Of a stretch of DNA of 64,000 bases, positions 8,355 to 17,738 are shown piece after piece. The notes beneath the pieces were generated by a model. That model was not told where the DNA came from. It worked only from the letters and a program-made list of their open reading frames with translations, and ran no database searches. Within the stretch, counting starts at the first letter, position 1, and the number at the start of each line of letters is the position of its first letter. The stretch comes from Gemella haemolysans (GTDB lineage: Bacteria > Bacillota > Bacilli > Staphylococcales > Gemellaceae): NCBI RefSeq assembly GCF_028308085.1, contig NZ_JAQMFS010000010.1, positions 1-64,000 on the forward strand. The letters run 5' to 3'. Made by a program: the position numbers and the translations under genes.

Positions 8355-10031
8355 TTATTTGTAGTATTCTACGATTCCATCTACAATTCCATCAGCTAGT
8401 TTTTCTTGATATTCATTAGTTTTAATTTTGTTTACTTCCTCTTGATTGTAAATAAATCCTAACTCAACTAAAATTGACGGAATAGATGTTTCACGAAGCA
8501 CCGCAAATGATGCACGTTTCACGCCTCTATCATATGCTCCAGTTTTGTAAAGTAGATTTTGTTGAATTTTATTAGCTAATTTTCTACTTTTCTCTATTCT
8601 GTCAGGGTTGTTGTGATTTTCTTTATTTATCGCAGGAGTATACCCAGCTTCAGGTTTATAATAGTAAGTTTCTATACCATAAGCCGTTCCTCTTCCTCCA
8701 GCATTAAAATGAATACTTAAAAACATGTCCGCATTAGATTTATTTGCTTGATCTGCACGACTTACTAATCCTACATCTTTATCTGTGTTTCTACTTGTTA
8801 ATACTGTATAACCTAAAGAAGCAAGTCTACTACTTACTTTATTATATACACTAAGAGTTAAATCTTTTTCTTTAACACCATTTTCAAATGCTCCTGAGTC
8901 ACTTCCACCATGTCCTGGATCTAAGAAGATAGCACGTCTAGTATTTTTATCTCTTGATGCATCTTTTACCCATGCTCCATTTGCTCCAACATAATAACGA
9001 CCATTATCTACCCAGCTGTTTGTTGCCATTTTCCCATCGGCTCCTAACCAGTAGTTTCCTGCCCATTTGTTTCTCGCTAATGTCCCATCTGCGTTGTAGT
9101 AATACCAAACGTTAGAATCTTTTACCCAACCTTGTTTCTTCTCTTCTGGATGTTTAGCACCTTTTACCCATGCTCCATCAGTTCCTACATAATAACGATT
9201 GTTATCTACCCAGCTGTTTGTCGCCATTCTTCCATCGGCTCCCAGCCAGTAGTTTCCTGCCCATTTATTTCTTGCCAATGTTCCGTCTGTGTTGTAATAG
9301 TACCATGTGTTCGCTTCTTTTACCCAACCTTGTTTCTTCTCTTCTGGGTGTTTTGCATCTTTTACCCATGCTCCATCATTTCCTACATAGTAACGATTAT
9401 TGTCTACCCAGCTGTTTGTTGCCATTCTTCCATCAGCTCCTAGCCAATAGTTTCCTGCCCATTTATTTCGCGCTATCGTTCCATCTGTGTTGTAGTAGTA
9501 CCATGTGTTCGCTTCTTTTACCCAACCTTGTTTCTCCTCTTCTGGGTGTCTAGCATTTTTTACCCATGCTCCGTTTGCTCCTACGTAGTAGCGATTATTG
9601 TCTACCCAGGCATTCGTCATCATTTTTCCATCTGCACCTAACCAGTAGTTTCCTACCCATTTATTTACTACTAAACTACCATTATTGTAGTAATACCATG
9701 CACTACCTGCTTTTGTCCATCCTTGTTTTGTTGTAGTTGCTATTATTTGGTTTTGAGCTCCTTTTACCCACGCTCCATTTGCTCCTACACAATAACGACC
9801 ATTATCTACCCAAGCATTCGTTACCATTTTCCCATCGGCATCTAACCAATAACTTCCTACCCAAGCATTTCTTACTAGCGTACCGTTTTGATTATAAAAT
9901 GACCAAGAATTCCCGCTTTTCACCCAACCTTGCGCTGCTTGTACGTCATTACTAGATACAGTATTAACTATGATTGGCGTAGCTAATACTGTTAATAAAC
10001 TTAATCCTAATTTAATGTGATTTTTTCTCAT
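8355..10031 (-). CDS. Choline-binding N-acetylmuramoyl-L-alanine amidase (LytC-type)
   Basis: A secreted wall hydrolase of 558 residues. The signal peptide (about 1-32, ending NDVQAAQ) is followed by five choline-binding modules of about 60-70 residues (about 34-370), each with GW..W-YYY, WAGNYWLG-ADG and NSWVDN-RYYVG motifs, then a C-terminal Amidase_3 domain (about 385-558). Zinc and catalytic residues are visible in DPGHGG, KEKDLTL, SIHFNAG and SILVELGF. It should cleave the MurNAc-L-Ala bond while docked on choline-bearing teichoic acid made by the nearby lic/tar genes. A strong AGGAGG site precedes the ATG. The N-terminus is nearly identical to that of the protein at 13221, marking a shared module. 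Confidence 0.95.
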   Translation of the reverse strand: MRKNHIKLGLSLLTVLATPIIVNTVSSNDVQAAQGWVKSGNSWSFYNQNGTLVRNAWVGSYWLDADGKMVTNAWVDNGRYCVGANGAWVKGAQNQIIATTTKQGWTKAGSAWYYYNNGSLVVNKWVGNYWLGADGKMMTNAWVDNNRYYVGANGAWVKNARHPEEEKQGWVKEANTWYYYNTDGTIARNKWAGNYWLGADGRMATNSWVDNNRYYVGNDGAWVKDAKHPEEKKQGWVKEANTWYYYNTDGTLARNKWAGNYWLGADGRMATNSWVDNNRYYVGTDGAWVKGAKHPEEKKQGWVKDSNVWYYYNADGTLARNKWAGNYWLGADGKMATNSWVDNGRYYVGANGAWVKDASRDKNTRRAIFLDPGHGGSDSGAFENGVKEKDLTLSVYNKVSSRLASLGYTVLTSRNTDKDVGLVSRADQANKSNADMFLSIHFNAGGRGTAYGIETYYYKPEAGYTPAINKENHNNPDRIEKSRKLANKIQQNLLYKTGAYDRGVKRASFAVLRETSIPSILVELGFIYNQEEVNKIKTNEYQEKLADGIVDGIVEYYK

Positions 10032-10154
10032 AAATTATTCCTCCTAATTCCTTTCTAAAAATAAATACATTCTTTTTAATTGTATTATATTTTCAAACTA
10101 TTTTCAAAGAAACATAGTAAATGTAATAGTTTTTTAATATTACTCTCATATTTA

Positions 10155-10183
10155 TTGACACTTACTTCTACTTCTTATAAAAT
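10155..10183 (+). promoter_or_regulatory. galE promoter
   Basis: TTGACA, a 17-nt spacer, then TAAAAT. This is a near-consensus sigma-A promoter about 30 nt before the galE ATG. Confidence 0.8.
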
Positions 10184-10214
10184 TAATATATAAAATTATA
10201 GGAAGGACTCGCCT

Positions 10215-11255
10215 ATGCGAGAGATTTACACTATGACTAAGAAAATACTTGTTACAGGTGGAGCTGGATTTATCGGGTCTCATACTTGTATAGAATTATT
10301 AAATAATGGAAATGAAGTAGTTGTCGTTGATAACTTATATAACGCAAATAAAAAAAGCTTAGAAGTTGTAGAAAGAGTAACTGGTAAAAAAGTAACTTTC
10401 TATGAAGTTGATATTCGTGATGAAGATAAATTAAACGAAGTATTCGAAAAAGAAGGAGATATTTTTGGAGTTATTCACTTCGCTGGTTTAAAAGCAGTTG
10501 GTGAATCTTGCCAATTACCTTTAAAATACTATGATAACAACGTTGCTGGAACTACAACTTTATGTCGCGTTATGGAGAAACATAACTGCAAAAATATTAT
10601 CTTCAGTTCATCAGCTACAGTATACGGAGATCCTCATGCATTACCAATTAAAGAAGATTTCCCATTATCTGTAACTAACCCATACGGACGTACTAAACTA
10701 ATCTTAGAAGAAATCTTAGGGGATGTTTATGCAGCAGACAATGAGTGGAACGTAGTACTACTTCGTTACTTCAACCCTATCGGAGCACATGAGTGTGGAG
10801 ATATCGGAGAAGATCCAACAGGAATTCCAAACAACCTACTTCCATACGTTATGCAAGTAGCAGTAGGGAAATTAGAAAAAGTTAATGTCTTCGGTAACGA
10901 CTTCGATACACACGATGGAACTGGTGTTCGAGATTATATTCACGTAGTAGACCTAGCTCGTGGTCACGTAGCAGCCCTTAAAAAATTAGAAAAAGGTAGC
11001 GGACTATCTAAATATAACCTAGGAACAGGAATTGGATATTCTGTACTAGATATTATTAAGAGTGCATCAGCTGCTGTTGGACGCGACTTACCTTACGTTA
11101 TTGCGCCACGTCGTGCTGGAGATATCGCTGCATGTTATGCTGATGCTACAAAAGCAAAAGAAGAACTTGGATGGGAAGCAGAGTACGATGTAAAACGTAT
11201 GTGTGAAGACTCTTGGAGATGGCAAAGTAAACATCCAAATGGATTCGCTGAATAA
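10215..11255 (+). CDS. galE: UDP-glucose 4-epimerase
   Basis: Interconverts UDP-glucose and UDP-galactose with bound NAD. An extended SDR protein with the Rossmann motif GGAGFIGSH, a serine-rich FSSSATVYG strand and the catalytic YGRTK. The ATG at 10215 follows GGAAGG at an 8-nt spacing; a second ATG at 10233 starts just before the usual N-terminus (MTKKILVTGG) but has a weaker ribosome site. It is monocistronic with its own promoter and terminator. It supplies galactose for Glf at 59207. Confidence 0.96.
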   Translation: MREIYTMTKKILVTGGAGFIGSHTCIELLNNGNEVVVVDNLYNANKKSLEVVERVTGKKVTFYEVDIRDEDKLNEVFEKEGDIFGVIHFAGLKAVGESCQLPLKYYDNNVAGTTTLCRVMEKHNCKNIIFSSSATVYGDPHALPIKEDFPLSVTNPYGRTKLILEEILGDVYAADNEWNVVLLRYFNPIGAHECGDIGEDPTGIPNNLLPYVMQVAVGKLEKVNVFGNDFDTHDGTGVRDYIHVVDLARGHVAALKKLEKGSGLSKYNLGTGIGYSVLDIIKSASAAVGRDLPYVIAPRRAGDIAACYADATKAKEELGWEAEYDVKRMCEDSWRWQSKHPNGFAE

Positions 11256-11280
11256 TATAATTTAATAAACAAATTAACAT

Positions 11281-11321
11281 AAAAAACGAGTATCTAAATA
11301 TTACTTAGACACTCGTTTCTT
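11281..11321. terminator. Bidirectional terminator between galE and the C39-like gene
   Basis: ACGAGTATCTAA pairs with TTAGACACTCGT. T-rich runs flank both sides of the hairpin in the convergent gap. Confidence 0.85.
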
Positions 11322-12002
11322 TTATTTAGATATCACCATAAATGGTCCTCCCACAGAATTATCTTCTGGTGCCATACTACGTTGACTCCAAATTTCATCG
11401 ATACTATACCATTTATTAGTTTTTTCTTGATTATCTGGATCTATTGCATGAACTTTTCCATTTTGATACCCACTTAAAATAATTGCATGTGTACCATTTC
11501 CTTTTACAAAAAGTCCATGACCAACAGAACCAAATACAATATTCCCACTTTTTAACGCCACTTTTAAATCATCCTTGGAGTTAATCACACGATAATTACA
11601 TCCCCAGTGTTCTATTGCAGCAGCTGCTCCATCACTAGAAGTTCCCACAAACATAGTATTCATTTCTGTAGATGTATTATAAATATAATCAGCAACCTGA
11701 ACTGGTGTAACTTCTTCTTTCAATACTGATAAAACCATAGATAAGGATGTAGGAACACAGCCTGATATTTTCATATTAGAAATACCATATCTCTTAGATC
11801 CCCACCTAGCATCCGCTTGATAATATTGAGGGAATTTCACAGGTTTTACAGATTCTTTACCTGTAGCATTATTCATTATACTATCTTCTGAAGTAAAGGA
11901 TTCCACTTTATCACTTTGTTCTTTTAACAGATCCGCTTTAACATCATTAAAACTTGCTAATAATAAACTACCTACAAGAATCATACTTATTCTCTTTTTC
12001 AT
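11322..12002 (-). CDS. Secreted C39-like cysteine peptidase family protein
   Basis: A 226-residue exported protein. A signal peptide (about 1-23) and a short linker precede a papain-like C39_2 domain. The probable catalytic residues are Cys in SGCVPTSLSMVLS, His in GTHAIILSGY and Asp/Asn in DPDN. Proteins of this type are found on the surface of many Firmicutes and may cut peptides or wall cross-links; the substrate is unknown. An AGGAGGTGACAGG ribosome site precedes the ATG. It is monocistronic. Confidence 0.85.
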   Translation of the reverse strand: MKKRISMILVGSLLLASFNDVKADLLKEQSDKVESFTSEDSIMNNATGKESVKPVKFPQYYQADARWGSKRYGISNMKISGCVPTSLSMVLSVLKEEVTPVQVADYIYNTSTEMNTMFVGTSSDGAAAAIEHWGCNYRVINSKDDLKVALKSGNIVFGSVGHGLFVKGNGTHAIILSGYQNGKVHAIDPDNQEKTNKWYSIDEIWSQRSMAPEDNSVGGPFMVISK

Positions 12003-12072
12003 AAACCTGTCACCTCCTATATTTCAGCTAAATTTATTTATAATTATACTATTTTTAACTAACAAAAACAAA

Positions 12073-12128
12073 TAGGAGTACCTCAAAATCGATAATTTTA
12101 TAAAGTCAATCTATTCAAAGCACTCCTA
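12073..12128 (-). terminator. Palindromic terminator-like element, copy 3
   Basis: TAGGAGT and ACTCCTA arms enclose CCTCAAAATCGATAATTT. It lies just after the stop of the GT2 gene and on the minus strand is followed by TTTGTTTTTG. It belongs to the same loose family as 8263 and 17662. Confidence 0.65.
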
Positions 12129-12161
12129 GGTATTTTTTCAAAAAATATCAACAAGAATTTT

Positions 12162-13163
12162 CTACTTATTAGTATATTCTTTCTTCCAACTAAATCCTTT
12201 TATTAACCCTACTAAAGTTCCCCATCCATAGCTAAAATGAACTAAAAATAGTAAAAATGGAATTAATAATAAAGTTGCATTAAACTTGTTATTAATTATA
12301 GTCATAATTGTAACAAGAACTGTAAATAATGCATAAGAAACCCCAAGCAGTATTGCGAATACCTTCGTTAAAGGTAACATCAATAAACTAAAGATTATAC
12401 CTAAAACAAAGACAAACGGTACAAAATGGAAAATTGAGAAAGCCTTAGGGTATACATGACTTACTTTACCAATCCAGTATCCATTAGAATATTTTTGTTT
12501 CAACATTCTCTTTACAGTAGGTCTAGTATATTGATAAGACAATATGTCATTGCTATAACGGATTTTATAACCATTTTTTCTAATTCTATAATGTAATTCA
12601 TTATCTTCTACACGACCAACTTGTTCATCTAATAAACCTATCTTATCAAAAATCTCTTTTCGATACATTCCTTGAAATACAGAGCTTACATATTTTTTAG
12701 AAGTTTCTTTTCGATAATTAGCTATACCACTACCAAACATATTTTCTTCAACTAACAACAACGTTTTACTTAAAGCATCCTCATTTTCAATAATATTAGG
12801 TCGTGGTCCACCACAAACATCTTCCCCACTTTCTATAACTTTAACATTATTTTCTATAAAATTCTCCGTTATATGTGAATGACAATCTACCTTAAGGATA
12901 CATTCTCCCTTTGCAGCTCGAATTCCAACATTCATCCCCGCAGATAGAATCACCTTAGGATTTTTTAATAAAACTACATCAAAGAAATCATGATTACTCT
13001 CTTTAAACTCCTGCAATATAGCCCAACTATTATCTTTCGACATTCCATCTATAAAGATAAGTTCGATATTATCGTGATTATATGTTTGATTTTTAAAATC
13101 TTCAATTAACCTTGGTAAAAATTTCTCTTCATTTAAAAGTCCGATTACAACCGAAACTAACAT
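12162..13163 (-). CDS. Membrane-anchored family 2 glycosyltransferase (ExoA-like)
   Basis: A 333-residue protein with an N-terminal GT-A fold and C-terminal membrane segments (about 240-325). The nucleotide-sugar region shows VVIGLLNEE, IDGMSKDNS and LKVDCHSH, the last resembling the metal-binding strand of ExoA-type enzymes. It probably adds a sugar to a lipid-linked precursor at the inner membrane face. It stands between two choline-binding hydrolase genes with its own terminator. Donor and acceptor cannot be told. Confidence 0.85.
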   Translation of the reverse strand: MLVSVVIGLLNEEKFLPRLIEDFKNQTYNHDNIELIFIDGMSKDNSWAILQEFKESNHDFFDVVLLKNPKVILSAGMNVGIRAAKGECILKVDCHSHITENFIENNVKVIESGEDVCGGPRPNIIENEDALSKTLLLVEENMFGSGIANYRKETSKKYVSSVFQGMYRKEIFDKIGLLDEQVGRVEDNELHYRIRKNGYKIRYSNDILSYQYTRPTVKRMLKQKYSNGYWIGKVSHVYPKAFSIFHFVPFVFVLGIIFSLLMLPLTKVFAILLGVSYALFTVLVTIMTIINNKFNATLLLIPFLLFLVHFSYGWGTLVGLIKGFSWKKEYTNK

Positions 13164-13220
13164 AATTTTCTCCTTACCAAAAAGGAAGCTAGATTAAAAT
13201 AACCTAGCCACATCCTTTTC

Positions 13221-14963
13221 TTATCTATCTTTTCTTCCTAATTTTTCATTAGCACTAAACATTATACTTGCAATAGATTCTCCCCAATATGGAGCCGTTG
13301 CATAGTTAACATTCATTCCACCTGCTTTATTTCCTAAATAAGCACCTTTTGCTGGATATCCTGTGTTACTTAAGTAGTTACGATCAATCCAACGTGCAGC
13401 ACCTAGAATACCACTATCTACATTATCAAATTTTGTCGCAGAAGTATATGGAGTAGTATCATAAGCAGCGATACCAAAGAAATTGTTTTTATCTCTCGCA
13501 ATTTGACTTCTTCCCCATGCACTCTCAAGAGCACTATGAGCAACTAAGTAAAGAGCATTAACTCCATATCTTTGTTCAGCAGCTTTAAATGTAGCACCTT
13601 TTCCAGCAAGCTTACTATTGTTAGCTCCCATCAGACTATATAATCTATTGATATCTGCAGCAGTATAGTTAGATCTTGATTTTAAATTAGAAAATTGGAA
13701 AGGATGATCTAATTTAAATGTTCCAAAGTTAATTCCATCAGCAGAATAATATGATTTTCCTACTTGCATATTTGGATTGTGGTAAGCAACCATTACCTTG
13801 TTATATGCTGAGTATCTGTGATATACATATTTACCATCACTTACATAGTCAGGGATAAATGTTGTACTAGAGTTAACAGCTACAACTTGTCCTGAGTTTA
13901 CATAACCTGTAATTCCAGCTACTTGTACAGGGATTCTTCCGTTCGCAGTAGCTCTATTATCTCTAAATAAGATTGTATCTTTTGAAACATGAGATAAAAT
14001 TCTACCATTAGCATCATATACAGGAATGTATAATGCTGTTACTTTGTAATATCCAGAATAAGCAGTAGAGTTAGTAGTATTCTCAGATTTCGAAGATGTT
14101 CTATCCGCTCCTTTTACCCAGGCTCCATTATTTCCTACGTAATAACGATTGTTATCCACCCAGCTATTTGTCGCCATTTTCCCATCAGCTCCTAGCCAGT
14201 AGTTTCCTGCCCATGCATTTCTTACTACTAATCCGTTTTTATAGTAATACCAAGAACCGCTCTCTTTTTGCCATCCTGACTTGTTTGAATAGTTTTTAAT
14301 CCATGCCCCGTCATTTCCTACGTAGTAACGATTATTGTCTACCCAGCTGTTTGTCGCCATTCTTCCGTCGGCTCCTAGCCAGTAGTTTCCTGCCCATGCA
14401 TTTCTCACTACTGATCCGTTTTTATAGTAGTACCATGTGTAGCCCTCTTTCACCCAACCATTTTTCACTGTTGTAGTATGTTGAGCTCCTTTTACCCATG
14501 AGCCATCAGTCCCTACATAGTAACGACCTCCATCTACCCATGCATTAGTAGCCATTCTTCCATCAGCTCCTAGCCAGTAGTTTCCTATCCATGCATTTGC
14601 TACAACTTTTCCATGATTATAGAAGTACCAGGCATTACCAACTTTTGTCCAACCTTGTTTAATTGTATTGGTAGACGCTTGATTCTGAGCTCCTTTTACC
14701 CACGCTCCGTTGCTTCCTACATAGTAACGACCTCCGTCTACCCATGCATTAGTCGCCATTCTTCCATCGGCTCCTAACCAGTAGTTTCCTGCCCATGTAT
14801 TTCTTACTAATGTTCCATTTTGATTATAAAGGTACCAAGCGTTACCACTTTTTACCCAACCTTGTGCTGCTTGAGCGTCATTACTTGCTACTGCATTAAC
14901 TGCGATCGGTGTAGCTAGTACTGTTAGCACTCCTAATCCTAATTTAATTTTATTTCTTCTCAT
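13221..14963 (-). CDS. Choline-binding endo-beta-N-acetylglucosaminidase (LytB-like)
   Basis: A secreted wall hydrolase of 580 residues. I choose the ATG at 14963 (MRRNKIKLG...) because AGAGG lies upstream and the sequence from there matches the amidase at 8355; the in-frame ATG at 14996 has no ribosome site. A signal peptide precedes four choline-binding modules (about 34-290), an SH3-like segment (about 300-380) and a GH73 glucosaminidase domain (about 425-580) with the probable catalytic Glu in AHSALESAWGRS. In pneumococcus LytB is the daughter-cell-separating glucosaminidase; this protein has the same choline-module-first order. It is the partner activity to the amidase at 8355. Confidence 0.93.
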   Translation of the reverse strand: MRRNKIKLGLGVLTVLATPIAVNAVASNDAQAAQGWVKSGNAWYLYNQNGTLVRNTWAGNYWLGADGRMATNAWVDGGRYYVGSNGAWVKGAQNQASTNTIKQGWTKVGNAWYFYNHGKVVANAWIGNYWLGADGRMATNAWVDGGRYYVGTDGSWVKGAQHTTTVKNGWVKEGYTWYYYKNGSVVRNAWAGNYWLGADGRMATNSWVDNNRYYVGNDGAWIKNYSNKSGWQKESGSWYYYKNGLVVRNAWAGNYWLGADGKMATNSWVDNNRYYVGNNGAWVKGADRTSSKSENTTNSTAYSGYYKVTALYIPVYDANGRILSHVSKDTILFRDNRATANGRIPVQVAGITGYVNSGQVVAVNSSTTFIPDYVSDGKYVYHRYSAYNKVMVAYHNPNMQVGKSYYSADGINFGTFKLDHPFQFSNLKSRSNYTAADINRLYSLMGANNSKLAGKGATFKAAEQRYGVNALYLVAHSALESAWGRSQIARDKNNFFGIAAYDTTPYTSATKFDNVDSGILGAARWIDRNYLSNTGYPAKGAYLGNKAGGMNVNYATAPYWGESIASIMFSANEKLGRKDR

Positions 14964-15089
14964 TCTTAATATTCCTCTGTACTCATATTTATGCACTAAT
15001 AATTATACCATATTCCCTTCTTATTTAAGGTTACAAATAGATTATTTTTTATTACATATATATTACAAAATAGCAAGAAATATTATTAC

Positions 15090-15124
15090 TTAATCTCTAT
15101 GAATAACAAAAAAGAATGGAGATT
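15090..15124 (-). terminator. Probable terminator after licC
   Basis: AATCTCCAT and ATAGAGATT form a 9-bp stem with one wobble pair, overlapping the licC stop. The trailing sequence is only moderately T-rich. Confidence 0.45.
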
Positions 15125-15818
15125 ATTTCTCACATTCTTCTTTTAGTATTTCTTCTAATTTTTTATAGTCTTTAACACTATCAATTTCATATATACTGTT
15201 AGCTTCTAATTCTTCTACATAGACATCTAATTTTTCTATGTTATCTTTAACCATATTATCCCAGTATAAATTCATAAACTCATTGCTTTCGTAAGCTTTA
15301 TCGATAAAACCTACGATTTTCTCTGCAGTTTTCTCATCCCAGAAAGATACTCCACTTAAAATTCTTCCAGCTTTACTATCTACGATAATATCTTGAACCT
15401 TGTAATCATCTCCGTAGATCAAGAACCACTCATTTTCACAATCTTCACGATACACGCTAAAATATGTTGATAGATCGATATCCGCTCTAAACATATTTTT
15501 AAATAAATAGTTATCTGCATCGATTACATAACTATCTGCCAATTTTTCCTTAACTAAGTATAACGAGTAGAAGTTATTATACTCAGCGTATTTATCATTG
15601 AACACTAACTCTACATTATACTTCTCTTTTAAATAATCGAATTGCTCATGTAGATAACCAACAACTACGATTATCTCATCTATTCCTTTTTCTTTTAAAA
15701 ATTCTATTTGATACTCCACAAGAGGCTTATCTTTAACTTTTATCAAAGCCTTCGGAGTATTATCCGTCATAGGTCTAAGACGCGTTCCTAAACCTGCGGC
15801 TAATATAATCGCTCTCAC
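15123..15818 (-). CDS. licC: CTP:phosphocholine cytidylyltransferase
   Basis: Makes CDP-choline from CTP and phosphocholine. It is 231 residues long, like pneumococcal LicC, which it closely resembles throughout. The nucleotidyltransferase signature LAAGLGTRLRP lies at residues 6-16, with VIDADNYLFKNMF and YREDCENEWFL further on. It is the last gene of licA-licB-licC, starting 7 nt after licB. The product is the donor for the LicD enzymes at 23451-28124. Confidence 0.97.
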   Translation of the reverse strand: MRAIILAAGLGTRLRPMTDNTPKALIKVKDKPLVEYQIEFLKEKGIDEIIVVVGYLHEQFDYLKEKYNVELVFNDKYAEYNNFYSLYLVKEKLADSYVIDADNYLFKNMFRADIDLSTYFSVYREDCENEWFLIYGDDYKVQDIIVDSKAGRILSGVSFWDEKTAEKIVGFIDKAYESNEFMNLYWDNMVKDNIEKLDVYVEELEANSIYEIDSVKDYKKLEEILKEECEK

Positions 15819-15825
15819 TATTTTG

Positions 15826-16704
15826 TTACTCCTCTCTCACGATAACATACACCCCTAATATTATAATAAGTGATGTTACTACTAATTGCACATTTACTGC
15901 TAATCCTACAAAAATCATAGAAAATATTATTGTCCAAACAACATAACTAACATTTAGCCCAGTTGCTTTCGCTGGTTCTAATCTATTAATAGCCATGTAA
16001 TATAAGATATAAGATACCATATTACTCACAACGAAGAAAACAATAAGTCCTCCGAATTTAACATCAAGACTAGTTTCAATTCCTAATCCGTTAAATAAAA
16101 TTATTACTAAATATGCTAAAAATGATGTCACCTGACGAATTAATAACGTCTCAAGCTCATTTAAATTATTTTTCATCGCATATGAACTTAGAACACTCTC
16201 ACTACCCCATGCAATAGCACAGATCAACGCAAACATAAATCCAAGGTAAAATGATTCAACTTGTTCGCTCTTATAACTTTGGATGAAAATACCAACAATA
16301 ATTAGTGCTATACCAATAATAGTTTTTGATGAAACTTTATTTTTTAAAAATATCACAGCTAGTATTACCGATACAGCTGGATAAATAGCCGTTATCGAAG
16401 AAGTAAGACCACTTCCTATATACTTCACCGCATATAAGTTACACTGCATACCAATTGGCCCGGCAAGAAGCGCACCTATAATAACACTAATACTTTTTAT
16501 ATTCGTAAAGATTTTAAAATTGATTCGTTTATACTTAACTAATATAATCGCCAAAAGGACAAAAATACTAATAAAATCATGGATTACCGCGACTGCAAAA
16601 GGCGAAACATTATACAATGAAAATATATACGCACTTATTGCAAGACCTAATCCCCAAAACAACCCTGATAATAAACCTGCTGATACACCTATTTTATTCT
16701 TCAT
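15826..16704 (-). CDS. licB: Choline transporter LicB, DMT family
   Basis: A 292-residue drug/metabolite-superfamily (EamA) permease with about ten membrane segments in two repeats. It is placed as LicB by its position between choline kinase and cytidylyltransferase, as in the pneumococcal lic1 locus. It would import choline, which these bacteria cannot make. Its start overlaps the end of licA by 11 nt, indicating translational coupling. Confidence 0.93.
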   Translation of the reverse strand: MKNKIGVSAGLLSGLFWGLGLAISAYIFSLYNVSPFAVAVIHDFISIFVLLAIILVKYKRINFKIFTNIKSISVIIGALLAGPIGMQCNLYAVKYIGSGLTSSITAIYPAVSVILAVIFLKNKVSSKTIIGIALIIVGIFIQSYKSEQVESFYLGFMFALICAIAWGSESVLSSYAMKNNLNELETLLIRQVTSFLAYLVIILFNGLGIETSLDVKFGGLIVFFVVSNMVSYILYYMAINRLEPAKATGLNVSYVVWTIIFSMIFVGLAVNVQLVVTSLIIILGVYVIVREE

Positions 16705-17563
16705 AACTTTCTACATACTCTTTCAAATTTTTTAATGCTCTTAAATATCTGTCTTTTCCATAAGTTCCAAAGTCTGCACCTTGTTCTTCTTTATAAATTG
16801 TCCATAGACTCCACAAGAAATCCTGAAGTATTTTATAAATCATAATCTTCGCTACGCTAACGGGTGTGTTTTCACTAAAATAATATTTGAAAAACTCACC
16901 TTCTTCAGCCTTTCTGAAATTAGACTCTAAAAATAACGCAGCTAAATCCCACATTGGATCATTCATTGAAGAATACTCCCAATCAATAAGATACACTCGA
17001 CCATTTTCATCCTCGATAAAATTCTCAGGAACAAGATCAATATGACATGATTTTTTATCTACACCAATTTCTTCTAAGTGTGATTGTAAAGAGAATATTT
17101 TCTCCCTTATCTTGTCATAATAAGGATAATTAATATTACCTTCTATCAAGTCCTCATATTTTCTAATCTCATCAAAAATTTTAAATTCACCTTCAAGAAT
17201 TTTTCCAGAACTGTGCACTTTTTTAAGAATATTAGCAACATCCTCTTTTTTTGATTTTAAATAGTGTGCATCAAAAGTAGTCGCATTTTCAATATACTCA
17301 TTTACTTTGATACCAGATTCAATGTCAAAAATATAATTTTTAACATCTAATTCTAAATCCGCAAGATTAGCAAGATTATTTTTCTCCGCAATCCTGTTTA
17401 TTAACTTATCAGTTCCTTTACCAAAAAACTTGACTATATACTTGTTATTAGTAGTTTCAACTAAGTAATTACTATTTGTCATTCCGCCTAGTTGCTCTAC
17501 TTTTACTATTTCTTCTGATTCAGTAAGTAATTTTTTTATCTTACTTTTAATTAATTGTTTCAA
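16694..17563 (-). CDS. licA: Choline kinase
   Basis: Phosphorylates choline with ATP. I place the start at a TTG (17563) preceded by AGAGGA at a 6-nt spacing. This gives 289 residues, the same length as pneumococcal LicA, while the upstream ATG at 17602 overlaps the promoter -10 and cannot be in the mRNA. Kinase motifs are visible: GGMTNSNYLV, the catalytic loop CHIDLVPENF and LIDWEYSSMNDPMWDLA. It heads the licABC operon. Confidence 0.96.
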   Translation of the reverse strand: MKQLIKSKIKKLLTESEEIVKVEQLGGMTNSNYLVETTNNKYIVKFFGKGTDKLINRIAEKNNLANLADLELDVKNYIFDIESGIKVNEYIENATTFDAHYLKSKKEDVANILKKVHSSGKILEGEFKIFDEIRKYEDLIEGNINYPYYDKIREKIFSLQSHLEEIGVDKKSCHIDLVPENFIEDENGRVYLIDWEYSSMNDPMWDLAALFLESNFRKAEEGEFFKYYFSENTPVSVAKIMIYKILQDFLWSLWTIYKEEQGADFGTYGKDRYLRALKNLKEYVESYEE

Positions 17564-17600
17564 TGTAAATCCTCTTTTCCATATTACAATATTACTTATC

Positions 17601-17609
17601 ATTATAACA
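17601..17609 (-). promoter_or_regulatory. licA extended -10 promoter
   Basis: TGTTATAAT on the minus strand, an extended -10, about 38 nt before the TTG start. The -35 is weak. A nearly identical stretch (TTATGTTACAATGATAAGTG) occurs before the acyltransferase at 18773. Confidence 0.7.
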
Positions 17610-17661
17610 TAAAATGTGATAACTCATAGTCTTTTTACTATATTTTTTCAATATAAAAAAT

Positions 17662-17725
17662 CAGGAGCGACTCAAAAATCGTGATTTCTAAAAAAACAAT
17701 TTTGTCGAGTCACTCCCTAATCCTG
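17662..17725 (-). terminator. Palindromic terminator-like element, copy 4
   Basis: The clearest member of the family. GGAGCGACTC pairs with GAGTCACTCC, and outer CAGGA/TCCTG arms add to the stem. On the minus strand it ends CCTGATTTTTTATA, directly after the acyltransferase gene whose stop is at 17739. Confidence 0.75.
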
Positions 17726-17738
17726 CTTTTAAAATATA

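Noticed and set aside
9132-9955. Several open frames on the plus strand across the choline-binding amidase
   Set aside because: They are antisense shadows of repetitive modules, without ribosome sites. The same occurs across 13221-14963 and 33479-34195.
16694-17602. licA start at the ATG at 17602
   Set aside because: That ATG lies in the promoter -10. The TTG at 17563 has a ribosome site and gives the family length.
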